Assembly (NCBI GenBank): GCA_932521035.1
Contig: OW051492.1
Span: forward strand, 6,200,001-6,264,000
Direction of reading: 5' to 3'
Source: Oscheius dolichura
Taxonomy: Eukaryota; Nematoda; Chromadorea; Rhabditida; Rhabditidae
Length of the DNA stretch: 64,000 nt
Shown: piece after piece, positions 51,044 through 63,700 of the stretch
Position numbering within the stretch: position 1 is the stretch's first letter
Layout: each line of letters opens with the position of its first letter
Notes under the pieces: model-generated
Databases searched by the model: none
What the model saw: only the letters and a program-made list of their open reading frames with translations
Told to the model about the DNA's origin: nothing
Translations under genes and position numbers: made by a program

Positions 51044-52586
51044 ATGGACTTCATGTCGTCTGACAATGACGACACCGCGGATGACGGATACTCGTCGGTA
51101 AGCCAATTCAAATGTTTTCCCTGGTTCACAGGCAGATTAGATATGGCCGGCGTGCGTTCCCTGCCCCATGTCCACTGGTCCTATTCCCAGTTTCGCCTCT
51201 TTGACCCCGCCAAGAACAAAGGCCACTGTATATTATCCAAATTAGAGGGCCACGACTTGCGACAAGCGTGTTCCCGCCCAGCTCGGGCTATTTTCATCAG
51301 TCGAACAGTCCCAGTGTGCCCTGGTGCTCCTCCCTTGGGTCATACGGTCCCTAGGGTTCTCTTACTTCAAAGCCATCTGCCGCCGTACCCTCCAATAACC
51401 TCGTTTCAGATGTTCAACATGCCCCAAGGCTCCTCTGTTGTAAAATCCGACGGCTCCTACGCCGAGGTAGGCCAGAAGAAGGCTCAATCGAATGTTCAGA
51501 TGACACCCTACCAGGCGAGCGGCCTACCGATGTATCCCGCCGGCTACATACCCAACTATGGCAACTTCTTCCCCACCCACCAGCAGGCGCCTCCGATGCC
51601 CCAGATGTCCCCGATGTCCCAAATGTCTCAGATGTTCACCGGCGCCAACTTGGCCATGGGCACGGGCTTCAGCCTAGGAGAGAACGTAGTCCTCCCTTTT
51701 GTTTCCTTAAATCGCCTTATTTCAGTACGGAAGCGACTTCTCCCCGAAAGTGACTACCCCGACTAACTGTGAATTCGCTCCGTTGATAAAGGACAAGAAC
51801 GAGAGGAACTCGAAGATGGACGAGGTCTCGGGACGGCTGTGTCTCCTCAGCGGGACGAAGAAGTACGCCGTCTCCATCGGGGAGATCTGCCGCCGGATGA
51901 GTTCCCCCGAAACTCTCCACACGAGTCTGCTCAACTCCATCCTCAGAAAGTGAGTAGTCCTCCTCCTCCTCGTATAGAATGACGTTCAGTGCCAAGGCTA
52001 AAGACAACGGCAGCAGGCTTCGATCCAACCTGCGCAATTATAACATTGACCTGCCACAGGGACGGCGGAAGACTTGTAGGACCACGGGGTTTACGGCTCT
52101 TTGTGAGGGAGAAGCCAACCAGCTGGCCAAGGACTTCAACGAGCTGCTGCTAGACAAGGGCGGCGCCGACGAGATTGGCAAGGTCTACGCGGCTCAGCAG
52201 CTGGGCGAGAGCAACCCCGAAGATGCCATCAAGGAGGCGGAGGCCATCGAGAAGATTGCCAACTTCCTGATGGGCAGTCACAAGGCCGATCAGCTGCCAG
52301 ATGATATGGAATGCAACAATTCAATGGAGAAGAGCATCATGACTCTCAGCCTGGTTTGTTTATTGACTTCAATTGGTACGCCTCTTTTCAGTTCACTCAC
52401 GGCTTCAGCCACGTGGCGATCCATGGTTTGGCCCAATTCCTAAAGGCGATCGCCGAGGTGATGAAGACACACGTCCATAATCAGCAAGCCTCGAGTGTCG
52501 CCTCGCCGGTCCCCGGCCTGTCGCGGATGTCCAATATGCTGTCGAACAACTACTACAATCAGCACTCCTCCACCAGCGGCCAATAG
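51044..52586 (+). CDS. aptf: AP-2 family transcription factor
   Basis: Nuclear DNA-binding regulator; nematode APTF proteins specify sleep and other interneurons. The N-terminus is acidic (MDFMSSDNDDTADDGYSS), followed after about 310 bp of intron by a Met/Gln/Pro-rich activation region (MPQMSPMSQMSQM). The AP-2 DNA-binding and dimerisation domain shows GRLCLLSGTKKYAVSIGEIC, RRMSSPETLHTSLLNSILRK, AKDNGSRLRSNLRNYNIDLP, QGRRKTCRTTGFTALCEGEA and NQLAKDFNELL, lining up with human [39 protein letters not shown] and [40 protein letters not shown] matches the C-terminal helix-span helix end. The basic motif is slightly altered (TCRTTGFTALC). The first splice is inferred; Met at 51411 could be an alternative start. 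AATAAA lies at 52686. aptf is a family name, not an assignment to one paralogue. Confidence 0.92.
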
Positions 52587-52685
52587 CCCCCGACGATTGT
52601 ATATCACTTCCCCTCCCCTGCCCACTCTTATGATTGTGAATTCCCCCCTCGAAGTTTGTGAATGAGATCTCTGTTACGGTTGTCA

Positions 52686-52700
52686 AATAAATCTTTATAA
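52686..52700. terminator. Poly(A) signals of AP-2 and the convergent gene
   Basis: AATAAATCTTTATAA provides AATAAA on the plus strand (AP-2) and TATAAA on the minus strand, again a near-palindromic arrangement between convergent genes about 145 bp apart. Confidence 0.55.
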
Positions 52701-52730
52701 TTACCCGTATCTGTGAGCAAACCAGGATAT

Positions 52731-55440
52731 CTAGAAGACGAAACAAAGACCAATAACCAGAAAGGCAAGCAGTATCTCCGACGAGGACGCACTCTTCGGC
52801 AGATACTCGTGACTCGACCCGTAGACAGACACCATCGGCTCCTCCTCCTCCTCCAATGAATCTTCCCCCTCCTCCTCCTCCTTGGTAATTGTCCTTTCTG
52901 TGGCGACCTCTGTGGTTGTATTCTTGTTTGTGATGGTCGCGGTTCTCTGCGTCGTCGGAGCTTCTGTGGTGATCGTCGTCGCACTCGTCGTGCTGGTTGT
53001 ACTCGTGGAGGTGATATTCTTCGGGATAGGGAGATCGAACGGCCTGAAGCGATTCTTTTGCTCGTTGTAGAGTCGCTTCGCCGTCTCCTGATTCTCCCGG
53101 AGCCGAGTATAGAGATCTGGAAAACCTCTTTCCTTTGTTATTTTATCCACTACTTACCAATAACCGATTCAGTTGAGGGCGTTGTTGGAAGAGAAGTACT
53201 GGTTCTGGCAGTGGTCACTGTGGTAGGCCTCCTGGTTGTAGTCGTCGGAGTTGTGGTTGTGGTGGTCGTGGAGGTCGTCGTGGTGGTAGTTGGCCGTCTA
53301 GTTGTGGTGGTGGTAGTGGAGGTAGTTGCACTGGTAGTGAGAGGCACAGTCGTGGTTGTTGTAGTAGTCGAAGTTGTTGGAGGGGAAGGCACAGGAGCCT
53401 GTCGGGGTGGAGACCAAGGATCTCGTCGTTCCTGCTGCCGCCTTCTCTCCACTTCATACCACTCCAATCTTCTCGGATCCACTGTTCTGGCCGAAGTTGT
53501 GGTCCTCTCTGTTACGCGTTCCGGTATCCTCGTCGGCCACCTCCTGTCCATCTCAGCTGGCCTAGGAGGAGTCCTTTCCGCTGGTCGAGAAGGAGTTCTC
53601 TCAGGTGGCCTCAGGGGAGGCGGTCGCGGCGGATCATCCAGGGCCGGAACAGGGAACTCCCTCCTCCAGTGGGGGATGTTCGGGTCCTCGGTAACCTTTC
53701 TAAAAAGAGCTTGTCATCAGTTAAAGATAGCCGTATTTGCACCCCAGAATAGGGTAAATCAGATGAAAATGATGAGTGGACAGGGGCTGCCCCCATCCTC
53801 TCCAGCCGTGCTCATGGCTAAGTGCATTTAAACAAGCCTCTGTGTTTGCTAGCTGTTTTCTGTTCCGCTGGAGCCTAATTCGACCGGAAAGATGACAGTC
53901 GCCGAGCGGGGTGAATCAACTGATATTTTAAGTCGCTGCCGTCGCCGGGTCACGAATCCGCCTCGCTCCCCGAATAAATGAGAGGCCGAGCAAGTGCAAA
54001 AAGCTCCTCTCGCGCGGCCTCTTTTTCCTCGTGTCAAACGGCGTCCTCGGCCTTCTCCACGTGGGAACCCCCTCCCACCAAATGGTGTCCTCTCGAGACT
54101 AAAGAGACGTTTCAGATTCCCATGTAACTGAATCACCCTGTCTGCAGCCTGATTCATCTGCGCCTCCCGCCTCATCAATAGAACCTTCAAAATGGAATGT
54201 CCCCGGGAAATAGCACCTGGGAGGAGGGCTGTTTGCCGGGTTGTTTGTCAGGGACAGATGGGGCAATTGTACAGTCGAACTTACTTGGGAGGGAGGGTCG
54301 GCGGGGCAGTCACCGGCGAATGCACCACGGGGAAGTCGTCCTCCAGGCTGAAGTCGTCGTCGTCGTAGGATACTCCCATCACACTGAAAAGACTCTTTTT
54401 GATCTCGAGCCGTTGTCCCCCGTAAAATGGCCGCCGGAAGTGCCAAGTACGGTTTAAGGCCCGGCTGTTGCGTTATTCTCCCACGCAGCCATTGTGCGAT
54501 TGCAGCTGCGATATGGCTGTTTGACTTGTCATTCGAGCCCTCTTCCCATATAGTGACCAGCCGACTGGACGGCACACACAATTAGCCAATGAGACAGACT
54601 CACTTCGGGTCGTCCACCTCGTAGGCCGCGTCGATGGTGAAGTCGTCCTTCGGCACAGGGGGCACCACTCGTGTGGCGGGGCTCGTCTGGATCTCCTGAA
54701 ACCCCCGATAAGAAATGATAAGAGGCTCTTCCTCGTTTTTTGCACGTTCGAACGGAAAGAGAATAACTCTCGTTTCCTGCCTCAAAAGGTCTTTTGTTCC
54801 CGCCGCCACGGACTTTTTTCCACGAGCAGCTGGGAGGGAACAGTACCTCGGCGCTTACGGCGTTCCCCTTCTCGTCTGTTTGATCTTCCTCGACCCTTTC
54901 AGCCAGATCCACATTACAGTAGTCGGCCCCACGACACCAGCACCGTACCTGAAAACTGTTGCTTGTCCCCGAGGATCCTCCGGCCTCTCGGGCACCTTTT
55001 AACCCCGGGGCTCCTCTGCCTATTTGCTTATTTGCATATATTTCGGTCGTGCTTTCGCAATCGGGTGCTACCGAGGCAAACAGAAGGCGATTCGCACCTA
55101 GCTGGCTCATTACGACCGAACTAACGTTTACTCTAAGAATTTACTTTCCCCGGGAGTACAGTAGGCCTATTGGAGTACGGACGAACCTGGAGCTTGCCGT
55201 CGACCCGGTCCACCTTGCACTCGTCTCCGCTGTCTCTCCTCACTCGAACACAGGCAAAATGGCGTACTGTACCCGTCTGGACCAGGGCACAGGCAGCCTC
55301 CTAAAGGGGCAGGTCGTTGTTTCCGTGGAGGTGGCTGAAACTTACCTTGCCCTCTTTATTGTGTACCTCACACCAGTTATTGTAACAGGGGACGGCTCCT
55401 TTCTGAGTGGAACACTGGCATCTGAAGGACTCATGGGTTG
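52731..55440 (-). CDS. Ly6-like ectodomain with Thr-rich stalk, probably GPI-anchored (5' end open)
   Basis: Cell-surface protein of unknown role. The first readable exons give a Cys-rich module: CQCSTQKGAVPCYNNWCEVH, then AACALVQTGTVRHFACVRVR, GDECKVDRVDGKLQVRCWC and DYCN; the closing C.C...DYCN pattern is typical of three-finger (Ly6/uPAR, TGF-beta receptor) folds. Acidic and Pro-rich parts follow (DDDDFSLEDDFPVVHS, DDPPRPPPLRPPERTPSRPA), then a long Thr-rich mucin-like tract (roughly 53.16-53.40 kb), a Gln/Arg-rich helix (LYTRLRENQETAKRLYNEQK), a second Thr-rich stretch and an acidic block. The last 19 residues are hydrophobic (EILLAFLVIGLCFVF end), without a cytoplasmic tail, as in GPI signals. 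The signal-peptide exon must lie upstream and was not found. Confidence 0.68.
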
Positions 55441-56554
55441 CTCGTAAACGTCATCACAAATTACAGCCACTGTCTGCTATCCTAGTTATTTATCCCCTTT
55501 GTGGCCACTTTTACAACTTCCAGCTGTGCCTTTCCCATCTTCTAGTCACATATTAATTAGGCGCCGTTCAGCAAAAGTTTGCCTATCGTTCAAGGGTTAA
55601 ACGAAGGCCCTGATAGCTGACGATATCAATGCAGGCTTGGAGGAACTGGACTGTAAGCAATGGGAGGAAATTTGAAACTATTGACATAGCCGTTTCATCA
55701 TAAGACGAGTCAGTACTAAACTATTAAAACATCTTGTTATTGTGTACATTCTTTCATGCTCTAGACTATCTGTGCTATGCGTAATAACTGCAAAAAACGG
55801 CTTATCAGCACGGCAACTCACTTTCTCATACGATAAAACAAAAAAGGATCGGTAGTTTATGAATCTTCGCAGAAAGCTCCGTCTTTTTCAACGCGTCCTA
55901 ATAAGTGTTTTATTCAAGGGCAATAAATACAAAAAAAAGTGAGTATGACACAAGAGGGCCAAAAGCATACCTGATAGCGTAAGCCTTTGATATTGCAAAT
56001 AAAAGGAAAAGTAATTGGAATAGCCTTTTCAATCTCATCTAGACCATGGATTGGACGAATACTGGTTGAAGAATAGCTGGCGGCTTGTGGCTGTAGATCT
56101 GCACTTGTGCCAGCGGCAGTGCGAGGCGAAAAGAGGCGGGACCAGAGGCGGGCACTGTTGCGTTAGGACGACGGCAGAAGAGCTGCTGCTGGTTAGAGGA
56201 CAACCTCGAGATGGAGACACCCCAGCACCTGAAAGTTTTATTGGGAAGAGAGTTCTGATAAGGGGCGCGAAAGCAGATAGTGATGGTGTGAACCTCCAAA
56301 TGTTGTTTTACGCAAGCAAAAGCTGCACAGCAAGCGCGCAGAACTGTCATCTCACTCGATGTTGACACGGTATAGTAGCAAAAGTCTTTCACCTCTTAGT
56401 AGGCCCATGATTTCGATGGGAGTCACAGTATTAGAAGTGGATAACTAACCTAACAGTCTTCTCGATTCGAACATCCATTGTTTTCACATGTGGATCTCTT
56501 TTTTGGAATAACCTATCAGCACGGCAAGATGCTAGGTGGGAAGCAATTTTTGCT
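55441..56554. other. Intergenic region with a GC-rich island open on both strands
   Basis: The GC-rich to AT-rich change lies near 55.5 kb. Within the AT-rich side, about 56.04-56.37 kb is a GC-richer island with an open frame on each strand (104 codons plus, 117 codons minus). The minus frame contains CVKQHLEVHTITICF and VPASGPASFRLALPLAQVQI; neither is recognised. It might be an exon of a gene I could not assemble. The missing signal exon of the Ly6-like gene should also be near 55.5 kb or beyond. Confidence 0.35.
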
Positions 56555-57507
56555 TTAAAATGTGTCTTGAAAATATAAGAAAGCAGAATCTACCTGGAAG
56601 TCCGCATAACTTGCGCTTTCTTTGTCTTTTTGGAGAAGGTGGAGCTTCTACCACTTGTCTTTGTCCAAAAAAGGCATATCGAGGAGCTGACGATGACGAG
56701 CTGCTTTGGAATGAAGATGTTTTTTCTTCTGGTATAGGAAAAGAATCGGCCACCGAGTCAACTTCATATATCGTGTCTTCAACATATCTCTAAAATTAAC
56801 CCCCCTCTATTTTCAATTACAATGTAAACAATCAGTGTAGAAACTTACGTGTTTCTGTGGAGAGACCCGTTCCGATGCTTCAATAATGATCTCATCGAAA
56901 CTTTCGTTTTTTTCCTTAGCTGGTGAATTAGCTTCTGATTTTATATCTATCGTGGATTCGTCTAACTCAATATTAGCATCAATATCATCTTCCTGTTTTA
57001 TATTTTCTCTAAACAACGTTTGTTCGATCTACAAAATGAATACGTTATTTTACATCCGCTATATCTTTTCCGCCAGCTAAAAGAGCAGCTGGTTTTACCA
57101 ACTGGTGGTTCTTCAACAATCATTGACTGCGAATGAGCACTTTCGTTAGCACATTTATCATCCTCAGAAGGGCTGCTAAAATCCATTTGATATCGATATC
57201 ATATCATACCAGATTATTTCATTACTTGAGGGCAATTCAGATACTGACTTTGTAAAAGAAAAAAACGATCTCATAGGAAACATCGACTTAGTATTATTTA
57301 CTTTATCTGGTGCAATTACTGGGGTTATTTTCCGCTTGTGCCATCCCGCTGAATCTAAATTCATCCTTGCTTAAATTCTTTAGTTTACTTTACAAATATA
57401 CCCGTGCTTTTACGTTTTGGAAGGCTTGTACATGGGCTTTCACTGCATTCTTCAAACTCCAATATTCCACATTTTCTTTTGGCCGTACCGGCAAAACGCG
57501 GCCACAT
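56555..57507 (-). CDS. Unidentified nuclear protein, Ser/Glu-rich, with basic NLS-like clusters
   Basis: Six or more small exons give about 240 residues starting MWPRFAGTAKRKCGILEFEE. Basic clusters resembling nuclear localisation signals occur near the N-terminus (LPKRKSTARM; GWHKRKITP) and C-terminus (PPSPKRQRKRKLCG). The middle is acidic and Ser-rich (ENIKQEDDIDANIELDESTI; SSFQSSSSSSAPRYAFFGQR), with two IKQED/IKSEA-type SUMO-like sites. The N-terminal pattern faintly recalls akirin, but akirin's conserved C-terminal helix is missing, so I do not call it that. Frame continuity requires introns of 22, 25, 28 and 32 nt. It starts 235 bp after NBAS with AATAAA and an acceptor between, so it may be the second gene of an operon. 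Confidence 0.6.
57029..57053 (-). other. Ultra-short intron, 25 nt
   Basis: GTAAAATAACG...TTTTGTAG. Removing it joins GKDIAD to IEQTLFREN in phase 0. Leaving it in causes a stop within 20 codons. Confidence 0.65.
57077..57098 (-). other. Ultra-short intron, 22 nt
   Basis: GTAAAACC...CTCTTTTAG. Removal (phase 1, G|CT) gives EEPPVAGGKDIAD and sets the frame that the next 25-nt intron and the IEQTLF exon need. No other combination of nearby GT/AG sites that I tried keeps the frame open. Confidence 0.65.
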
Positions 57508-57742
57508 CTATTCTTAATCAGTGCATTCTTTAAAAGCTACATGTCTAGGTACTAATTGATCTAACACGAAAAGTGGAACACGTGGTATAATGTCTGGTAA
57601 ATTACTTCTTTATTACTTACATCAAAAACTTACAAAACACTTATTATCACAACGGCACCCGAAAATTAATTGACTCTATTTCTAACAAAAAAATGAATAA
57701 AACCTACAACACAGAAAAGTTAAAACGATCCCACATTTGCGT
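57508..57742 (-). promoter_or_regulatory. Operon-type intercistronic region after NBAS
   Basis: On the minus strand AATAAA (57614-57609) is followed about 95 nt later by an acceptor (GATTAAG) five bases before the next ATG. Same-strand spacing of 235 bp fits a nematode operon. Confidence 0.45.
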
Positions 57743-60700
57743 TTACTGTCGCCGACGACTCGTCAAAATAAATGCTGGTTCCACCGGTTCCGGAGAAGAT
57801 GAAAGTTCCACCGGAGTTTTAAGTAGATCAAGTCTTTCACTAAAAACAAGATGTTTTAAATGTGATTAATAATTTGCCTTACTGCAATAATTTTGACAGC
57901 TTTTCAGGTGAATTTGGAGTTGCCTCAAGGATGACAATTGCATTTTCTAGATATAATATCTCCTCCTCCAGCTATAACTTTGGAATTAGCTTAAAAACAA
58001 ATCTACCGATTTAGAAGCGATGAGATCCACTATTGTGCTTTCATCTTCACCTAACAATGAGAAAATAACTAGTACAGAAGCAGGTGGACGAATTTCTGTA
58101 CCATCCAGAAGAATGCGAGCAGCTTTTTCACATGCTTCTACTCCTACCTATCAGGCTAAATTTTAAATACTGTAAACTATTGTACCTGATATTTTCGCAA
58201 TCCATCAGCAAATGATATAATAAATTTGTCAGGCATTGAAGTTATAACTGCGTTGAGATACTCTGGATCGGTAAACAGCCTTTTCGCTTTCAGCTCTTCA
58301 TATAAAGATGATTTTAGAATGAAATAACCATACCTTTCTTTCTTTCCAAAATCTTTTTTAATATCGGTGATGCAGCTTTTTCTGGCTGATCGTCCGAAAA
58401 CAAACTTAAATAGGCAATAAACATTTCATTAGTATCTAATAATGGGAGGACATTAGAACGAAGCGAAGAATGAAACTGAATTAGTGCTAAAATTAAATTA
58501 AAAGTGACCCACCCTTTCTAAATTTGCCCTCAACTTGCTTAAATGTCCTCTGGTTTTTAAAATTCTTTTCGTTTCGCTTGGTGTACAACTAAAAAAATGT
58601 GAAGAAAAACTCACAAACTAACGTGGTTAAAGCATTTTCTAGAGAGGTCATATGAAGTTGCCACTCATTCACATGAAACTGGTTGGCTAAAGCAACTGCA
58701 TCGGCAAAAACACCGTCATCCTCAGTCCTAAACATATTTATGATTTAATAATGTTTAAATAAATACATTGAAAGTCCGTCGAGACTATCCTCTCGATAAA
58801 TAGCATCAGTAATAAACCTTTCCCTATTAACACCTGGAACTCGATCTTTAGCATCTCTCAGGTAGATAATATCTACCTTGCATCTCAATCCTATCCAGTG
58901 GTGTATCATTTCCTTGAATTTTGTTGTATCTTTCAATAAGCAGTTTCGGGGGTATATTCTCTATTAATCTTGGAGACATTTTGACCATAAAGTGACGGAG
59001 AGCCTACAATATTTTTTTGCAAAATATATATTCCAAATCTACCTGTTCGTATCTTTGAAGTGTTTCATTTTCTGTCCATGTATGTTCCCCGTTGTCGCTA
59101 TTCATGATTGCAAAAGAAAGAGCGGCTGAGGCACTTTCCCTAGCCCATATACGCGCAGCCTGCAGAAAAATAAAATGGATAATACAATAAAGACAAGTAA
59201 CCATTGTAGGCTTAACATTTGATGACAAATTGGTAATTGCTAAGCGACAATTTTCAGAAAGTGGATTCCGCCGAACATACGCTTGTACCTATAATAAAAT
59301 AAAGTGAACAAAATTTTGATTCGACTGAATTGTTCGACTGAATAAAACCTACTTTTGAACAAGAAGGATCGATTATTATATCTTGAGAAAGATCGGGAAG
59401 AGTGGAAATTAGTCCTCTTTTTGAGCGTCTGTTCTCATCAATTATGTTTAGCGTTTCAGTAAGTTCGTCGTTCGGACAATTCAGCAAAGCGCAGGCATAC
59501 ACATCTTCTAATGCCTAAAGTGAGTATGCACATATTGATGGTAAAAAACTGACCGACAGAACATATGAAGATTTCAAAATCTGCATGCACAACTTGTGAA
59601 CGATGGGGATATCCCTTGCCTAAATTACTTTACATATAACAAAGTTAAAATGTTACCTTCATTATTTCTGCAATATACTTTGTTAAGCATTCCTCATCTT
59701 TTCTCTGAATAGCAACTAAAGATGCTAAACTCAAAGCAGTGGATACTGGTGTTGGAACATCAAGGAGAGTCGCTAATTTTGCAAGTGTTTTTCCCTATGA
59801 AGTAACACATTATTAAAAGAGTAAAAATATTAATATAGGTACCTTTTTATAATTATTTTTAAAGTCCACCATTTCTTGAAGAATTTGCATAGGGTCATAT
59901 AACCTAAATTATTGTTTTACAACTTGAAATGAAAATACCTAACAGTTGCTGGCATAATAGTCGAGCCCAGTTCGTGCATAATATCAATTGCATCTAAAAA
60001 TTTCAGTTGTTCATGGGCAATTTTAGGCGAAATCTGAACATAATAAGTACAACAAACAGAATTTTTACCGGTCTCGCAAGTGTAGCGAAAAATCGACTTT
60101 TGTCTAAATTCACATCATTTTTTTGTACAGCATTATTCATAACTTCCAAGCTTAAAGTCATTAATATCTGAAAAGTAATTTAAAATAACCATTTTTGAAA
60201 ATTACTTCAGCGGACTTTATCTGCCCCAATTTGTTTCCGTCAAACTCTTTAGGCCCATTTTTGTCTAATGTCAACAGTGTCCCCAAAAGTGATGATTCTC
60301 TTCGTAATATATCATTCAAAAGAAGTTCTTTTGCCAAAAGTTGAACCACTTCTATGCGTGGGACTAGTTTACTATAGATGCTAAAAACACAGGTAATCAA
60401 AATAAAATGTGTCAACCTGTCTGCAAGATGTAGAACGTCATCTTTGAGAGTTTCCCATTCTGCAGACGTTTCAACGCTCATATTAGCGATTGCCTGTGTG
60501 AGAACACTTCTTGCAATGACGCTGAAAACAGAGTGACTACAAACCTATTTTTTTATATCTTACACATCAGTTTTACTTTCCAAAAGTCGTTGGAATGTAG
60601 GTGTCACGTGTAAATCCAAAAGAGCCCTAATAGCAGAACATACTTCCGGATAAACAGACAATGCTCGTAGTTCGTCTAGGAGAGTCTTTCCTGTAAACGG

Positions 60701-63700
60701 CGAATAACACATGCATCGTGTAATCTTAATATTATTTATTTTTGCACCAAAAAAAAAGCAGATACCATGTCTTTATCTACAATGGTAGGCCGTAACTCCT
60801 TAAACTTTTTTAAAACTTTCGTTGTTCGTTCACAGGTGTTTACCAAGAGCGACTGTATATGTTCTCGCACAATTCCATGATCTTTAACACGAAATTCTAT
60901 TAAACCAATAATCTCTTCTGCCTTTGTAAGCAACTGCTCAGCATCCAGCTGAAAGGCAATAACAACATATATAACAGGAGAAGACTTACTTTAGAAACGT
61001 TGGATATTATCACATCAATCGAACGGTTCCAGAAACCAGAAAAACTCTCATTGACAGCTGTACACATTTTTACATATGATACAAAAATGTTCCATCTTGT
61101 GATATCTTCATCAAGCTCCTATAGTAATAATGAATTAAATAAACCTTCCAAAATACGAACGTTAAACCCGTTTCCCATGCTGATAGTAAGCAGCTGCAAG
61201 CTATTATTGTACAGACCTGTATCTTCTTCAATGTCGATTGAGCGTCTTCGAACCCATTCGGGATAACTATCAGGCCTTAAACAGAAGTAGTAGAAGTAAT
61301 TAATCTCTTTACTCGGCAATTTCTTCAGCACCTTCGAAGTTAACACAATACATTAAAGAAGGATTTTCCTGTAGTAAAGAACTTTCAACTTCATACATAT
61401 AAGAATCACGTTCCTTAATATAACAAAAAATACCATTTAAAAAGTAACAAACCTCTTTTATTTGTGGAGAGCTGTTGTCACTCAAAGGCAGAAATAATCT
61501 ATATTTTACTGGAGGTAAGGCTGGGGGAAGAGAGGTAAGTATGGAAAGAAGGTATGGCTTCAGTAATTCATAATTTTTTTCCATTAACCTTTGGAGAGAA
61601 GCAACATCGCCAAGCTGTATAAAATATAAGAAGCGTAAGAGAGAAAATACCTTAGCCAGCTCTTGAGCTACTGATAGTAAAGACTTGGATCGATGTGTGA
61701 GATAGAAAGAGATATTTGGGCAAGCTGATAAAATGCGAGCATTATGGAGAAGATGTATTCTTTTTTCCACAGTGATCGAGCTTAAAGACATTCCTGCAAT
61801 GGTATATTCAAAAACTTCATATGCAGTTGTCAAAAATTCCACTTTGACGGCTACTGCCAGTGAATTATTACAATTTACCTAATTTAGCTATTGCACGCTG
61901 GGCATCTAAGTTTGAAGAAGAACAGTTAATACAAGCTTCCGCAACCCATTTTTTATCGGTGATGTTATTCTGAAAACACTAATTGATATGGAAAAGAAAT
62001 GCATTACAAGGATATCTTGAACCGCGTCGATGGACACTGAATCAGATCCGTTAACATCCATCCATTCACGTTTTAGAATTGTGTTGATATTAATGGAGTC
62101 GTAGCTTGCAGCGAGTTGTTTTGCACCTTCGTAATCTTTATCGTTTAACTAAGAATGTTTATTCTCTTTTAACAAAATAACTCACTGTGCGATCTAACAG
62201 CTGCTGTAGAGTTCTAGTTGGAAGATAATGCAATGCGAAACTGTAACTATCAGAATGCTTCATCATTTGAAGCGGTGCAGGTGCATCTCCAACAGCCATT
62301 CCAATAAGCTGACATATTAATGATATAGTATATGAGCAAAAAAACATACCGATTTAAGCGTTGACCAAATAGTATACATCCATATACGGGCTGCTAAAAA
62401 GGTTCGTTCACTTACGATCTCTCGATGAACTCCGCTTCCCTTCTAAACAACATTACTATGTGTTTTACGAAAACCAACTAAATAAAAATACTAGCCTTTT
62501 CAACAAGAATAAATAGTTCACGCGCTTTCGGAGAAAGCATCTCTGCTCTCCCATCATATTTTTCACATGTTAAATTTTCCATCACTGACTTTTCAATATC
62601 ATCTATCTCAGATCGTATAAGAGTTCCGTCATTAAATGTTACTGCTATTTCCTGAATATAAATCCTATTTGTTTATTACGTATAGCTTCACTTACATTTT
62701 CATCCACAAAAACTGCCTGAATAGGTTTTAAGCTTCCAACCTGTTTGATAACAGTATTAATCACGGTAGAAGGCAAATTATATATGAAAAGATCTCCGTT
62801 AGTGGATATACAAGCAAGTTTATGCGGTGAGGAAAGACTTAAGGACATGGAAGAGATGAAAGAATACTGCGAAGAAGAAAAGGGCAGGTAACTCTGCCAT
62901 CCAGCTGTAAAAGATAAATAAATGAAAAAACAAACAGTTCATACTGTTGTGTTCTAGAGTTCGAATAGGGTCTATAAAAGGTTCTTCATCAATAAGACGA
63001 AATGAACATAATCCACCAGGGGGTTTGGTATTACCTGAAAACCTAACCAAAAAACTATTGCTATGAAACCTTGTATTGGATAATGGGCACCAACAAGTAG
63101 AAGATTGTACCCCTTCAGGATAATGAAGCTGTTAACCAGTCCAATATTTAATTGGCAAGACCACATTTGACAATATCGTGATAGCCGTCTGTTTTTCAAT
63201 AAAAGGAGTAAAGTAACGCACATACCCAATTTTGAAAGCAGAGAAAGTGCCATTGTATTGCATCACATATAACCAATCTAGATATTTGTCATCACAAGAT
63301 GTAGAATTTTTAATGGTTTGCATGCAGCATATAGCGCTTCTTAGATCCAGATTCAAGTTTGTAGTTTCCTAAAAAAATATTACAACACTAAGCCATACGG
63401 CTCACTAGTTGAATGCCATAGCAGTAACCTCCGGAATGATCGAAAACATCAATCTCTGCACTGCTTCGGGTAGAAAGCAGAAGATTACCACAATCCGAAT
63501 ACTGCAAGAGGCAATACTCGGGAAACTCTTCTTCAAGTACTGCATATTTAAGCTCAACCTTTTCAAGAAAATGAACAAACCTTGCACTCTTGATTCCTGA
63601 ATCACATTATCTCCATCTAGAATGTAAACATTCAGTTCTCTATTAAAATTTATTATTGCGATTCTATCTAAACGTCTGTAAACCTATCTTTACTGCAAAA

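Noticed and set aside
53150-53551. Plus-strand valine-rich frame (VVVVVV runs) opposite the Thr-rich stalk
   Set aside because: It is the antisense of ACN threonine codons; the minus-strand frame is the one linked by splicing to folded domains.
56555-57507. Akirin
   Set aside because: Only the basic N-terminal pattern is similar; the strongly conserved akirin C-terminal helix is absent.
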